Assembly: GCF_029760915.1 (NCBI RefSeq)
Contig: NZ_CP121685.1
Coordinates: forward strand, 2,257,001 to 2,321,000
DNA from: Olleya sp. YS
GTDB taxonomy: Bacteria > Bacteroidota > Bacteroidia > Flavobacteriales > Flavobacteriaceae
DNA: 64,000 bases
Direction of reading: 5' to 3'
Each line of letters begins with the position of its first letter. Positions within the stretch are counted from its first letter, which is position 1. The notes below the pieces were generated by a model. That model did not search any database, had not been told where the DNA came from, and was given only the letters and a program-made list of their open reading frames with translations. Of the stretch, positions 6,510 through 16,464 are shown in pieces. The position numbers were made by a program, and so were the translations under genes.

Positions 6510-7547
6510 TTAGATGTCTTCGTTTCTAATAAGTTGGTGATCCATATTAGCTATATACCAAGCTGTAGAAAAAATAAGTTGGGCACGCTTTTCTAGCAAA
6601 GGATAATTAATCTTATCTGCTGTGTCTGTAGGTTTGTGGTAATCTGGATGTTCTCCGTTAAAATAGAAAATAACAGGAATATCATGCTGCGCAAAGTTAT
6701 AATGGTCTGATCTAGAATAGTAATGATTCGGGTCGTCTTCTGCATTGTATTTATAATCCAACTCTAAATTGGTATTGACACTATTTACTTTTTCCGAAAT
6801 AAAATGTAACTCTTTACTAATACGATCTGCACCAATAATGTAAATATAATTTGGGTTGTTTTTATGTCTGTCATCCACACGACCAATCATATCAATATTT
6901 AAATTTGCAACTGTTTTATCTAAAGCAAATAATGGGTTTTTGGTATAATAGTAAGAGCCTTGCAAGCCTATTTCTTCTGCAGTTAAATGTAGAAATAGAA
7001 TGTTGCGTTTGGGTGATACACCATTACGTTCTGCAGTTTTAAAGGCTTGTGCAATTTCCATAATTGCAACAGTACCAGAGCCATTATCGTCTGCTCCAAA
7101 GTAAAGTTCGGCATTTTCTACACCTAAGTGGTCAAAATGTCCAGAGATAATTAACGTCTCGTCTGGATAATCTGTCCCTTTGATATACGCTACAATATTT
7201 TCTGATGCCTCATATTGTTCTGGAAGAAAGTCCTTAGGAATTTTTTGCATGAATGTAGAATCACCTGCAGCAGGAAGTAAGCCTTCAGCTTTATAAAAAT
7301 CGACTAAAAACTGTGATGCTTTTTTTTGCCCTTCAGTACCTACTTCGCGTCCTTTAAACTCGTTAGAAGCAAACTGATACAGATGTGCTTTTAAAGTTTC
7401 CGCTTGTATCGTTTCAGCGTAAGCTGTCATGGTTTTTGGCGTTTGGACAACAACACTAGCTTCTAAATTTTTAATTTTAGTACTATACTTGGTAGTTGCG
7501 CAAGAACCGACTAAAATTAATGCAGAAAGAACACAATAAAACTTCAT
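6510..7547 (-). CDS. M28 family zinc peptidase, short form (lipoprotein)
   Basis: A 345-residue paralogue of the neighbouring M28 peptidase. It keeps the lipoprotein signal (LVGSC), the N-terminal helical segment (LYQFASNEFKGREVGTEGQKK) and all catalytic motifs: HFDH (137-140), GADDNGSGT, AEEIGLQGS, NIDMIGR and SDHYNF. The PA domain is missing; the sequence passes directly from about residue 110 to the catalytic core, so it was either deleted here or inserted in the sister. It may act on different or smaller peptides because the PA lid is absent (inference). The gene precedes its sister by 96 bases on the same strand. Confidence 0.92.
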   Translation of the reverse strand: MKFYCVLSALILVGSCATTKYSTKIKNLEASVVVQTPKTMTAYAETIQAETLKAHLYQFASNEFKGREVGTEGQKKASQFLVDFYKAEGLLPAAGDSTFMQKIPKDFLPEQYEASENIVAYIKGTDYPDETLIISGHFDHLGVENAELYFGADDNGSGTVAIMEIAQAFKTAERNGVSPKRNILFLHLTAEEIGLQGSYYYTKNPLFALDKTVANLNIDMIGRVDDRHKNNPNYIYIIGADRISKELHFISEKVNSVNTNLELDYKYNAEDDPNHYYSRSDHYNFAQHDIPVIFYFNGEHPDYHKPTDTADKINYPLLEKRAQLIFSTAWYIANMDHQLIRNEDI

Positions 7548-7608
7548 TTAACTCAAAAAATTGAGCGTAAATATATAGAAAATCAGCATTTTGACCTAAT
7601 CTTCTTAC

Positions 7609-7938
7609 TTAATCTGTAATGATTAAATCCTCTAATTCTTCTTTTGCTTCTTCTTTGCGTTTTTGTTCTGTTTGCTCAAGTTCCTTGGTGTCACCAACTT
7701 CAGATACACTAAAAATAGCCTTGTAAGTTGCTAATGCTAAACTTATGATGGTTAATAAAAATATAACCTGAATTAAGTGTGTGGATTGTGTTTCTTTTTT
7801 TGCTTTTAAAAACGCAATTAGTCCAAAAACAAAAGCCAATGCAGCAGGAATAAAAGATAGTTTATACAAAGGTAAAACAGCCAAAATTACAGCTATAATT
7901 GCAAAAATTAATCCTAAAATAATACTTGCTTTTCTCAT
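7609..7938 (-). CDS. Small membrane protein, unknown
   Basis: A 109-residue inner-membrane protein with three hydrophobic segments (about residues 5-22, 27-45 and 57-75), followed by a strongly charged tail rich in Glu and Lys (EQTEQKRKEEAKEELEDL). I recognise no named family. It starts seven bases after the DUF3108 gene stop and is probably in the same operon. Confidence 0.65.
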   Translation of the reverse strand: MRKASIILGLIFAIIAVILAVLPLYKLSFIPAALAFVFGLIAFLKAKKETQSTHLIQVIFLLTIISLALATYKAIFSVSEVGDTKELEQTEQKRKEEAKEELEDLIITD

Positions 7939-7944
7939 AATTGC

Positions 7945-8736
7945 CTAGTTTTTTAATCCAGTTGCCGATTTTAATTTTAACTCGCCACTACCTACAGCTA
8001 TTTTAAACTTAGCATATACAGGTACTTTGTTTTCGTCTGCTGTTAACCATAACACATTGGCGTTATTACCTTTAAGTACATTGCTGCCAGCAACGCTAAT
8101 AGATAGCTTGTAACATTCTTTTTTACCTAAAGCGGTATTTATAGTTTCTTTAGCTAAAAGTTTAAAGCTGAACTTAGTTTCTTTATTGTCAAATAGTACT
8201 GTAAACGTATCAGATGCTCCAATAGGTGCTTTTTTGATATCTAAGGTTCTAATTTTATAAATGGTCGCAACAATATCTCTTGTTCCGTAATTGATTTTTA
8301 CATTTTTATTTTGATCCCAAAAACCAGAAGCGTTGTTTTTTGTTTTCTTTCTAATTAAGCTTTCTACCAAATTGGTTTTATGGTTGTATTTATACTTTAC
8401 GTATTTATAATAACCACCTTCATTAATCTCTCTGTTGTATAAATAAGGTGTAATGGTTCTTGGGTTGACGTAGCTTTCATACAAATCTCTAATTTTAAAA
8501 AAGCTGTCAAAGTTAGTGTAAGTTGTCGCTGTACATTTTAAGTGCAGTAGAGTAGAAGAGCTTGTTTTTAATTCGCTAGTTTCCATTTTAACTTCCGCTA
8601 AATCTGTTAATATTCCAGACATATTATATGATGCGGTAAACGTTAATTTCTCACCAGCATTAAATGCTTTATTGTCTTGCCCAAAACTAAAAGTTAGGGC
8701 AACAAATGCTATTAATAGGGTTAGTTTATGTTTCAT
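7945..8736 (-). CDS. DUF3108 domain-containing exported protein
   Basis: A 263-residue protein with a signal peptide (LTLLIAFVALTFSFGQ) and a body matching DUF3108: the opening NAGEKLTFTASYNMSGILTD, a central RDLYESYVNPRT, and a closing segment predicted as beta strands (VPVYAKFKIAVGSGELKL). The family is a periplasmic beta-rich protein resembling lipoprotein-carrier folds, with no known activity. A -7 box lies at 8756-8763. It shares an operon with the following small membrane protein. Confidence 0.85.
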   Translation of the reverse strand: MKHKLTLLIAFVALTFSFGQDNKAFNAGEKLTFTASYNMSGILTDLAEVKMETSELKTSSSTLLHLKCTATTYTNFDSFFKIRDLYESYVNPRTITPYLYNREINEGGYYKYVKYKYNHKTNLVESLIRKKTKNNASGFWDQNKNVKINYGTRDIVATIYKIRTLDIKKAPIGASDTFTVLFDNKETKFSFKLLAKETINTALGKKECYKLSISVAGSNVLKGNNANVLWLTADENKVPVYAKFKIAVGSGELKLKSATGLKN

Positions 8737-8755
8737 AAGTCTATTATTTAGTTGT

Positions 8756-8763
8756 CAAAGATA
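8756..8763 (-). promoter_or_regulatory. -7 box TATCTTTG for the DUF3108 operon
   Basis: An exact match to TAnnTTTG on the minus strand, 20 bases before the DUF3108 start codon. No clear -33 TTTG is present. Confidence 0.5.
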
Positions 8764-8854
8764 TAACTAAACATTAATTGTGCCGAAATATTGTTTAAAA
8801 TATTGAAACCTGTTAATGATTTGATAATTAGCCCTAAAAATGATAACATTTTTG

Positions 8855-8862
8855 TAATTTTG
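8855..8862 (+). promoter_or_regulatory. -7 box TAATTTTG at the start of the metal operon
   Basis: An exact TAnnTTTG match ending only four bases before the GTG start codon at 8867. If used, transcription would begin at or next to the start codon, giving a leaderless message. A TTTG at 8820-8823 is too far upstream (31-base spacer) to be a normal -33 element. Confidence 0.4.
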
Positions 8863-8866
8863 CAAT

Positions 8867-9277
8867 GTGATAACATCTATTTTACATAAAGGTTTTGCGT
8901 CAATACTGGCACTTTTAGTGTTATTTTCAACGTTTTCTTTTACAGTTGAAAAACATTACTGTGGAGACCATTTGGTTGATACTGCAATTTTTACTAAAGT
9001 TAAAAATTGTGGAATGGAAGAATCAACAACTACCGAAGCTACTGTAACAAAAAAATCATGTTGTAAAGATGTAGTTGAAATCATTAAAGGTCAAGATGAG
9101 TTGAAACTTAATTTTGACGATTTAGATACCAATGCACAATTTGTCTTTACCGCTTTTGTGTATAGCTATGCTCAGTTATACCAGAGTTTACCAAAGCAAA
9201 TTGTACCACATCAATATTATTCGCCTCCCAACTTGGTCATAGATTACCAAGTCCTTCATGATGTATTTATAATTTGA
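8867..9277 (+). CDS. HYC_CC_PP family protein
   Basis: A 136-residue small exported protein carrying the three signatures of the family: HYC (KHYCGDHLVD), CC (KKSCCKDV) and a proline pair near the end (YYSPPNLV). The N-terminus is a hydrophobic export segment. The Cys and His residues suggest metal binding, and the family habitually precedes TonB receptor and heavy-metal genes as it does here. The start must be GTG at 8867: an in-frame stop lies at 8855 and no ATG occurs early in the frame. It is the first gene of a four-gene metal-handling operon. Confidence 0.85.
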   Translation: MITSILHKGFASILALLVLFSTFSFTVEKHYCGDHLVDTAIFTKVKNCGMEESTTTEATVTKKSCCKDVVEIIKGQDELKLNFDDLDTNAQFVFTAFVYSYAQLYQSLPKQIVPHQYYSPPNLVIDYQVLHDVFII

Positions 9278-9291
9278 TACTTTGTTTTTGT

Positions 9292-9307
9292 TTCCGCTTA
9301 AGCGGAA
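9292..9307. repeat. Perfect 16-nt palindrome TTCCGCTTAAGCGGAA
   Basis: A perfect inverted repeat in the short gap inside the metal operon. A very similar element, TTCCGC-GTAG-GCGGAA, lies at 52035-52050. It may be a short dispersed palindromic repeat, or an attenuating hairpin between genes. Confidence 0.6.
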
Positions 9308-9345
9308 TACCTTAAAACAATTCAATAATCAAATTACACATTACA

Positions 9346-10077
9346 ATGACACATACATATACAGTTACAGGAATGACCTGTAATAATTGTAAAGCATCTG
9401 TAGAAAAAACTTTAGAAGCACTAGAAGATATTACTTCAGTAACGGTTGATTTAGAACAATCTGAAGCAACTATTAGCATGTCCAAACATCTTACTACGCA
9501 ACAATTACAAGAGGCTTTACCAAACAAATACCAAATAACTGAAAAACCCAAAACACAAAATGTGTTTGCCTCTTCTAATGAAATAGAAGAGGAACCATCA
9601 GATTTAAAACGGTTATTTCCACTGTTTTTAATCTTTGGATATATTACGGTTGCAGCAATACTATTAAATTACAATCCATGGAATGGTTCTAGTTTTATGC
9701 TAGATTTTATGGGTTTATTTTATATTGTTTTCAGCTTTTTTAAGTTACTGGATTTAAAAGGGTTTCCAGAAAGTTTTAAAATGTACGATCCACTAGCAAA
9801 AGTAATTCCTGCCTATGGATGGATCTATCCTTTTTTAGAATTAGGTTTAGGTATTTTATTTTTAATGCGAATTCAAATTCCATTAGCACTAATAATTACA
9901 GTTATTATTCTAGGAATTACCACTGTTGGAGTTACTAAAACGTTACTAGATAAAAAAGCTATACAATGTGCTTGTTTGGGAACAGCTTTAAAATTACCTA
10001 TGACTAAGGCGACGTTTATAGAAAACACCATTATGTTGATTATGGCTGTTTGGATGCTAATTAAAATCTATAGTTAA
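9346..10077 (+). CDS. HMA domain fused to MauE/DoxX-like membrane domain
   Basis: A 243-residue membrane protein. Residues 1-70 form a heavy-metal-associated domain with the metal site GMTCNNC (CxxC), as in copper chaperones. After a short acidic linker come four hydrophobic segments typical of the MauE/DoxX-like family, with a conserved CAC motif (IQCACLGT) near the C-terminus that could take metal or form a disulfide. It probably passes a soft metal ion, Cu or a similar one, across or into the inner membrane; this is inference from domain and operon context. The TonB receptor follows after two bases. Confidence 0.85.
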   Translation: MTHTYTVTGMTCNNCKASVEKTLEALEDITSVTVDLEQSEATISMSKHLTTQQLQEALPNKYQITEKPKTQNVFASSNEIEEEPSDLKRLFPLFLIFGYITVAAILLNYNPWNGSSFMLDFMGLFYIVFSFFKLLDLKGFPESFKMYDPLAKVIPAYGWIYPFLELGLGILFLMRIQIPLALIITVIILGITTVGVTKTLLDKKAIQCACLGTALKLPMTKATFIENTIMLIMAVWMLIKIYS

Positions 10078-10079
10078 TT

Positions 10080-12314
10080 ATGAAAAAATTATTGATTTTA
10101 CTTGGCTTTATGCCTTTAGTAATGACTGCACAAGAGACCTTAACAGGAACTATTTATGATGCCAGTCAGACAGATTCAGAACAACCTTTATTTGGAGCTA
10201 ACTTAATTTGGTTAGACACAAGTGTGGGTACGTCTACAGATATTGATGGTAAATTTTCTTTACCATATAATGAAGAATATAGAAAACTAGTAATTAGCTA
10301 TGTTGGTTATAAAACAGATACGTTAATTATCACATCTATTACACCAATTAAACATGCATTGAAACCTACAAACGATTTGGATGAAGTTGTGGTTGAAGCC
10401 AGAAAACAAGCGACTGCTAAATCTTATTTAAAAGCACAAAATACGCTATTGGTAAGTAGTGATGAGTTATTAAAAGCGGCTTGTTGTAATCTATCTGAAA
10501 GTTTTGAAACCAATCCGTCTATTGACGTTAATTTTAGCGATGCTGTTACTGGAACAAAGCAAATAAAAATGCTAGGATTATCAAGTCCTTATATCTTAAT
10601 AGCTACAGAAAATATTCCCTCTATCAGAGGTGCTTCTCAAGCTTATGGATTAAGTTTTATTCCAGGGACTTGGGTAGAAAGTATTCAAATTACTAAAGGT
10701 GCTGGAAGCGTAGTGAATGGTTTTGAAAGTATAGCAGGACAAATTAATGCTGAGCTTGTGAAACCAACGACAGATAATAAACTATTTGTTAATGCTTATG
10801 CATCTGTAAATGGTAGATTGGAATTAAATACACATGTTAACACAAAAGTATCCGATAAATGGGATACTGGATTGTATATACATGGAAATTTAAGAGATCA
10901 GAAATTTGATAAAAACAACGATTCGTTTTTAGATGTACCTTTAAAAAAACAAATAAATGTGATGAATCGTTGGCAATACACCAATCCAGAAAAGGGTATT
11001 GTAAGTTTTATCAACTTTAGATATTTAACAGATAATAATCAATCTGGACAAATCAACTTTAATCCTGAAACAGATAAATTAACAACTAATGCTTGGGGAA
11101 GTGAAATTGATACTGAACGTTATGAGGTATCAGCAAAGTTGGGTTATGTTAATCCAGAAATCCCTTGGCAGAGTTTAGGTGTTCAATTTGCGTTTAGTAA
11201 TCATGTTCAAGACTCTTATTTTGGATTAAATCAATATAATATTGATCATACAAGTATATATTCTAATGTGATATATAATTCTATAATAGACGATTCTAGA
11301 CACAAAATAAAAACAGGTGTTAATTTTACCTATGATGCTTATGACGAGTTTGCAATTGCTCAACAATTTGGAAGAACAGAGCGATCGTTTGGTGGATTTT
11401 TTGAATATTCTTTTGATAATCTTGAAGCCTTAACACTAACTGCAGGATTACGTGTAGATACACATAATTTATTAGGCGAATTTATTACACCACGACTACA
11501 CGTACGTTATTCACCTTGGGGAAAATCTGCTTTAAGAGCCTCTATAGGACGCGGAAAACGAAGTGCTAATATTTTTGCAGAAAACCAGAATTTATTTGCG
11601 TCTTCTCGCGACTTCTCCATTTTAAACTCCAATGGTAGTATTTATGGTTTAGACCCAGAAATCGCATGGAACTATGGTGTATCTTATTTACAAGGCTTTA
11701 ATCTGTTTGGACGAGGTGCAGATATTACTTTAGATTTTTATCGTACCGATTTTCAAAATCAAGTGGTTGTAGATTTAGAAAACGCACAAGAAGTCAATTT
11801 TTATAATTTAGAAGGAGATAGCTATGCCAATAGTCTTCAGGTAGAATTTAATTATAATCCCTTTAATAATTTTGATATACGTACCGCTTACAAATATTAC
11901 GACGTTAAAACACAATATAAATCTGGTAAATTAATTAAACCATTAACGCCTAGGCATCGTGTATTTGCAAATGCCTCCTATGAAACCGAAATAAAAAATA
12001 ATAGTAATTGGAAATTTGATGTGACTTATAATTGGTTAAGTGAGCAACGTTTTGCGTCTACTTTAAATAATCCTATTCAATATAGATTAAATGACTATTC
12101 GCAATCTGTAGGGACGCTTAACGCACAGGTTACTAGAGTATTTTCTCCAAAATTTGAAGTATATTTGGGAGGAGAGAATGTTACCGATGTTAGACAAAAT
12201 AATCCAATAGTTAGTGCAGACAATCCGTTTGGCTCAAGTTTTGATACTAACTTTGTATATGGTCCAATATTTGGAAGTATGTATTATGCAGGATTACGAT
12301 ATAAATTAAATTAA
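10080..12314 (+). CDS. TonB-dependent outer-membrane receptor (metal-linked)
   Basis: A 744-residue outer-membrane receptor. After the signal peptide comes a carboxypeptidase-like regulatory beta-sandwich (about residues 20-105), then a plug domain with the odd Cys pair KAACCNLSESFETNPSIDV and ITKGAGSVVNGFESIAGQI, then a 22-strand-type barrel ending GSMYYAGLRYKLN. Such receptors import chelated metals or cobalamin with energy from TonB-ExbBD. The Cys pair in the plug and the two flanking HMA-domain genes suggest a copper or similar soft-metal substrate (inference). Spacing of two bases before and twelve after shows tight cotranscription. Confidence 0.9.
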   Translation: MKKLLILLGFMPLVMTAQETLTGTIYDASQTDSEQPLFGANLIWLDTSVGTSTDIDGKFSLPYNEEYRKLVISYVGYKTDTLIITSITPIKHALKPTNDLDEVVVEARKQATAKSYLKAQNTLLVSSDELLKAACCNLSESFETNPSIDVNFSDAVTGTKQIKMLGLSSPYILIATENIPSIRGASQAYGLSFIPGTWVESIQITKGAGSVVNGFESIAGQINAELVKPTTDNKLFVNAYASVNGRLELNTHVNTKVSDKWDTGLYIHGNLRDQKFDKNNDSFLDVPLKKQINVMNRWQYTNPEKGIVSFINFRYLTDNNQSGQINFNPETDKLTTNAWGSEIDTERYEVSAKLGYVNPEIPWQSLGVQFAFSNHVQDSYFGLNQYNIDHTSIYSNVIYNSIIDDSRHKIKTGVNFTYDAYDEFAIAQQFGRTERSFGGFFEYSFDNLEALTLTAGLRVDTHNLLGEFITPRLHVRYSPWGKSALRASIGRGKRSANIFAENQNLFASSRDFSILNSNGSIYGLDPEIAWNYGVSYLQGFNLFGRGADITLDFYRTDFQNQVVVDLENAQEVNFYNLEGDSYANSLQVEFNYNPFNNFDIRTAYKYYDVKTQYKSGKLIKPLTPRHRVFANASYETEIKNNSNWKFDVTYNWLSEQRFASTLNNPIQYRLNDYSQSVGTLNAQVTRVFSPKFEVYLGGENVTDVRQNNPIVSADNPFGSSFDTNFVYGPIFGSMYYAGLRYKLN

Positions 12315-12326
12315 AACCTTATAACA

Positions 12327-12683
12327 ATGAAAAATATAGTATTAGTATTATTAATGATGGTAACTACAGTAACCTTTGCTCAAGACAAAAATAAAAGAGC
12401 TAGCTTAGAAGTAGATGGTGTTTGTATGATGTGTAAATCTAGAATTGAAAAAGCATGTTTTAAAACCAAAGGTGTTAAAAGTGCTGTTTGGAATGTAGAA
12501 ACGCATGAGCTAAAATTAATCTTTGACGAAAATAAAACGGACTTAAAAGCCATTGAAGCAAATATTGCAGCTGTTGGACATGACACTAAAGACATAAAAG
12601 CTTCTGATGAAGCCTATGACAGTGTTCATGCTTGCTGTAAATACAGAGATGAAGAGGTTAAAGATGACCACAAAAAAGAATAA
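12327..12683 (+). CDS. Exported heavy-metal-associated (HMA) domain protein
   Basis: A 118-residue protein with signal peptide (VLVLLMMVTTVTFAQ) and one HMA domain (about residues 25-92). The metal loop reads GVCMMCKSRIEKAC, with the CxxC site plus an extra Cys. A further CC pair and His residues lie in the tail (HACCKYRDE). It probably binds Cu(I) or another soft metal in the periplasm and serves the TonB receptor encoded just upstream. The operon ends here at a strong terminator. Confidence 0.88.
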   Translation: MKNIVLVLLMMVTTVTFAQDKNKRASLEVDGVCMMCKSRIEKACFKTKGVKSAVWNVETHELKLIFDENKTDLKAIEANIAAVGHDTKDIKASDEAYDSVHACCKYRDEEVKDDHKKE

Positions 12684-12702
12684 TACTCAAAAATTTTTAC
12701 TT

Positions 12703-12730
12703 AAAAAGCCTGCTATTGCAGGCTTTTTTT
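12703..12730 (+). terminator. Terminator of the metal operon
   Basis: Arms AAAAAGCCTGC and GCAGGCTTTTT enclose a four-base loop, followed by a T run. The A tract on the other side makes it bidirectional, so it can also serve the convergent gene ending at 12751. Confidence 0.9.
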
Positions 12731-12750
12731 ATTTGTATTAAATGGTTTTG

Positions 12751-14178
12751 TTATTGATTGATCAATGCTAGTAATTCATGTTCAATAGTAAGGTCAAACA
12801 TATTAGCTTTAGGATTGACAATTCTAGCATGTTTATCCAGTATAAAGACTTTATTTACTGGTTTTAATGATAAAAGTTCTATAGCTTCTTCTGCATTTTC
12901 AAAATGATACTCGTTGTTAAGATTTAGATGATTACGTTGTAAAACGTCTGCTTGTTCTCTACTACTAATAGAATTGATGCTTATAGCCAAAATATCAAAT
13001 TCTGGATACTTCTTTTGTAGCTCTTTTGCACGATCATGCGACACCTTTAAATGGTATCTATCTTTAACATCCCAAAAATAAATAATAGTAGGTTTATTAA
13101 TTAGTTGTCTTAGTTGGTATGTTTTTTCATTTTTATCTATCACCTTTAAATCTGGAATAACTTGTCCAGGTTTTAATCGTTTATAAGAATTAACTAATGT
13201 ACTGGCTTTACTTTTATGTTCGGTATTAGTACTTTTTTCATTAAATGAAGTTAAAAGCGAATCGTAATCATCAACACTTTTTGAGGCATTTATAAACTTA
13301 ATCATATTATAATATAACAGCCTGTTTTTAATAAACGTATCTGAAACTTTTTGATGTATTAGTGTTAATTTATCTAAGTTATAATCTAGCGATTGGTTAT
13401 CGTAAGTACTGTCTTTAGAATGCTTAAAATGTTCTTGTAAAGCAATATTATTGAAATGAAATCTTAAAAAAGACACATACGGTCTGTAATCTTTTAAGGT
13501 TTCGTTATTGTAATCAATATCTTTTCTAAAATCAAAAAAGTCGTCTGGTAACCCATTAAAAATATCGTGTTCACTTTTACTGTAGTTTATAAATGGATAA
13601 GCTTCTTTACTATAATAGTAATTATAATCTATATTGGCTTTAGCAAACGTAGTAAACAGTTCTGAAGCATTATATTTAGAGGTAAACTGCTTTAGTTTTT
13701 CTAACTTTTGTTGCCTGATATTGGATAATTGTTCTTCAAATGCTTCAGGTTCTAATTGACTAATTTTTAAAACCTCCTGTTCTTGTCTTTCGGTTTCTAG
13801 AAAAAGATCAATAAGATAGGTGTTTTCCTTTTCTCCAATTCCGTTAAAGGTTAATGACTCATCAAACTCTACTGTGTTAACACGTATCATGATGCTATCA
13901 TTGGGATGAATTAAAAACGATTGCGATTCTTTCCCATCGTAAAAATGATATAAACCAGAGTCAAAATTTGTAAATGTATACTTAAAACGGTTGTTAGCAT
14001 CTAAATATACAGTGTCAATAATATCAGACGATTTGTAGATAATAATATAATTACTACTTGGATTGATAATTTCTCCACCAAAAAAAGCAGTCATCTCTTT
14101 AGAAGTACTGGTGTCTTTTTTGCAAGACAATAGTGTACTAAAACAAATTATAATATAAAATAAGGGTCTTAAAGACAT
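12751..14178 (-). CDS. Thioredoxin-fold (TlpA-like) lipoprotein lacking the CXXC site
   Basis: A 475-residue lipoprotein (signal ending LLSCKK). The first 130 residues look like the DUF4369-type beta domain that precedes TlpA domains in Bacteroidota, the middle is helical, and residues from about 340 form a redoxin fold (GQVIPDLKVIDKNEKTYQL, then IYFWDVKDRYHLK). At the place where active proteins have W-C-x-x-C, this one has WDVKDRYH, so the redox cysteines are absent. It likely has a structural or binding role rather than disulfide exchange. A -7 box lies at 14212-14219. Confidence 0.8.
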   Translation of the reverse strand: MSLRPLFYIIICFSTLLSCKKDTSTSKEMTAFFGGEIINPSSNYIIIYKSSDIIDTVYLDANNRFKYTFTNFDSGLYHFYDGKESQSFLIHPNDSIMIRVNTVEFDESLTFNGIGEKENTYLIDLFLETERQEQEVLKISQLEPEAFEEQLSNIRQQKLEKLKQFTSKYNASELFTTFAKANIDYNYYYSKEAYPFINYSKSEHDIFNGLPDDFFDFRKDIDYNNETLKDYRPYVSFLRFHFNNIALQEHFKHSKDSTYDNQSLDYNLDKLTLIHQKVSDTFIKNRLLYYNMIKFINASKSVDDYDSLLTSFNEKSTNTEHKSKASTLVNSYKRLKPGQVIPDLKVIDKNEKTYQLRQLINKPTIIYFWDVKDRYHLKVSHDRAKELQKKYPEFDILAISINSISSREQADVLQRNHLNLNNEYHFENAEEAIELLSLKPVNKVFILDKHARIVNPKANMFDLTIEHELLALINQ

Positions 14179-14211
14179 AAATTAGTGTATAAGGGCAAAT
14201 AGCATTATAAA

Positions 14212-14219
14212 CAAAAATA
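14212..14219 (-). promoter_or_regulatory. -7 box TATTTTTG for the TlpA-like lipoprotein
   Basis: A match to TAnnTTTG on the minus strand, 33 bases before the start codon. Confidence 0.45.
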
Positions 14220-14303
14220 TGTTTTGCTTAATAGTTCTGGTGTTAAGGCGTTGTTAAAACTTATTAAAGACCAATGTATAGTTTCTGTTTCGTCTTTATT
14301 TTC

Positions 14304-14311
14304 TACTTTTG
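14304..14311 (+). promoter_or_regulatory. -7 box TACTTTTG for the ABC-F gene
   Basis: An exact TAnnTTTG match 21 bases before the ATG at 14333. A GTTTCTG at 14281-14287 is a weak candidate for the -33 element. Confidence 0.5.
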
Positions 14312-14329
14312 CACAAAATTAAAATATAA

Positions 14330-15961
<1,632 letters not shown>

Positions 15962-15993
15962 ATATTACTAAAGAGTTACAGTTTGAAATATAG

Positions 15994-16036
15994 AAAAAAG
16001 GCTCTGAAAATTAATTTTTTCAGAACCTTTTTTTAT
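15994..16036 (+). terminator. Terminator after the ABC-F gene
   Basis: Arms AAGGCTCTGAAAA and TTTTCAGAACCTT pair with one G-T and are flanked by A and T runs. The structure can also serve the convergent gene ending at 16079. Confidence 0.85.
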
Positions 16037-16078
16037 TTATCTACACAAATGTATTTTTTAACTAGATATGCAAACAAA

Positions 16079-16315
16079 TCATGATGCTTCAGTTTCTGCA
16101 CGAACTTGATTAACAATTTGCATGGCTTTTTCAACCTCAGTTTCATGAACATAAACTTGAGGTACTCTTGGAATATCATGTACAAATCCACCCAAGCGTC
16201 CAGATTCGTTTTCATCTTTAATTACTGGATTAATACCTATATCTTCTAATCGTGTTTTTACTAGTTGAACAATAATAAAATTGCCTTCAAAAATTTTGAT
16301 ATAATTTGATTCCAT
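16079..16315 (-). CDS. DUF2007 putative signal-transducing protein
   Basis: A 78-residue soluble protein matching DUF2007: an opening strand and helix (IKIFEGNFIIVQLVKTRLEDIGI), then PVIKDEN, a glycine patch, and VPQVYVHETEVEKAMQIVNQ. The fold resembles PII/ACT-like small ligand-binding domains, and members are called putative signal-transducing proteins without proven function. It stands alone between two convergent and divergent neighbours. Confidence 0.85.
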   Translation of the reverse strand: MESNYIKIFEGNFIIVQLVKTRLEDIGINPVIKDENESGRLGGFVHDIPRVPQVYVHETEVEKAMQIVNQVRAETEAS

Positions 16316-16464
16316 AATATGCCTTTTTTTGGGTTTACTTAAAGATACAAAATAGTTTTCAAATTTTTTTATAAATGTTAAATACGTTAAATTTTACTTT
16401 TTGAAACGTCCGTAGCAATGATTTAAACGTTTATTAAGTAATTAATCTTTAAATATTTAAAACA

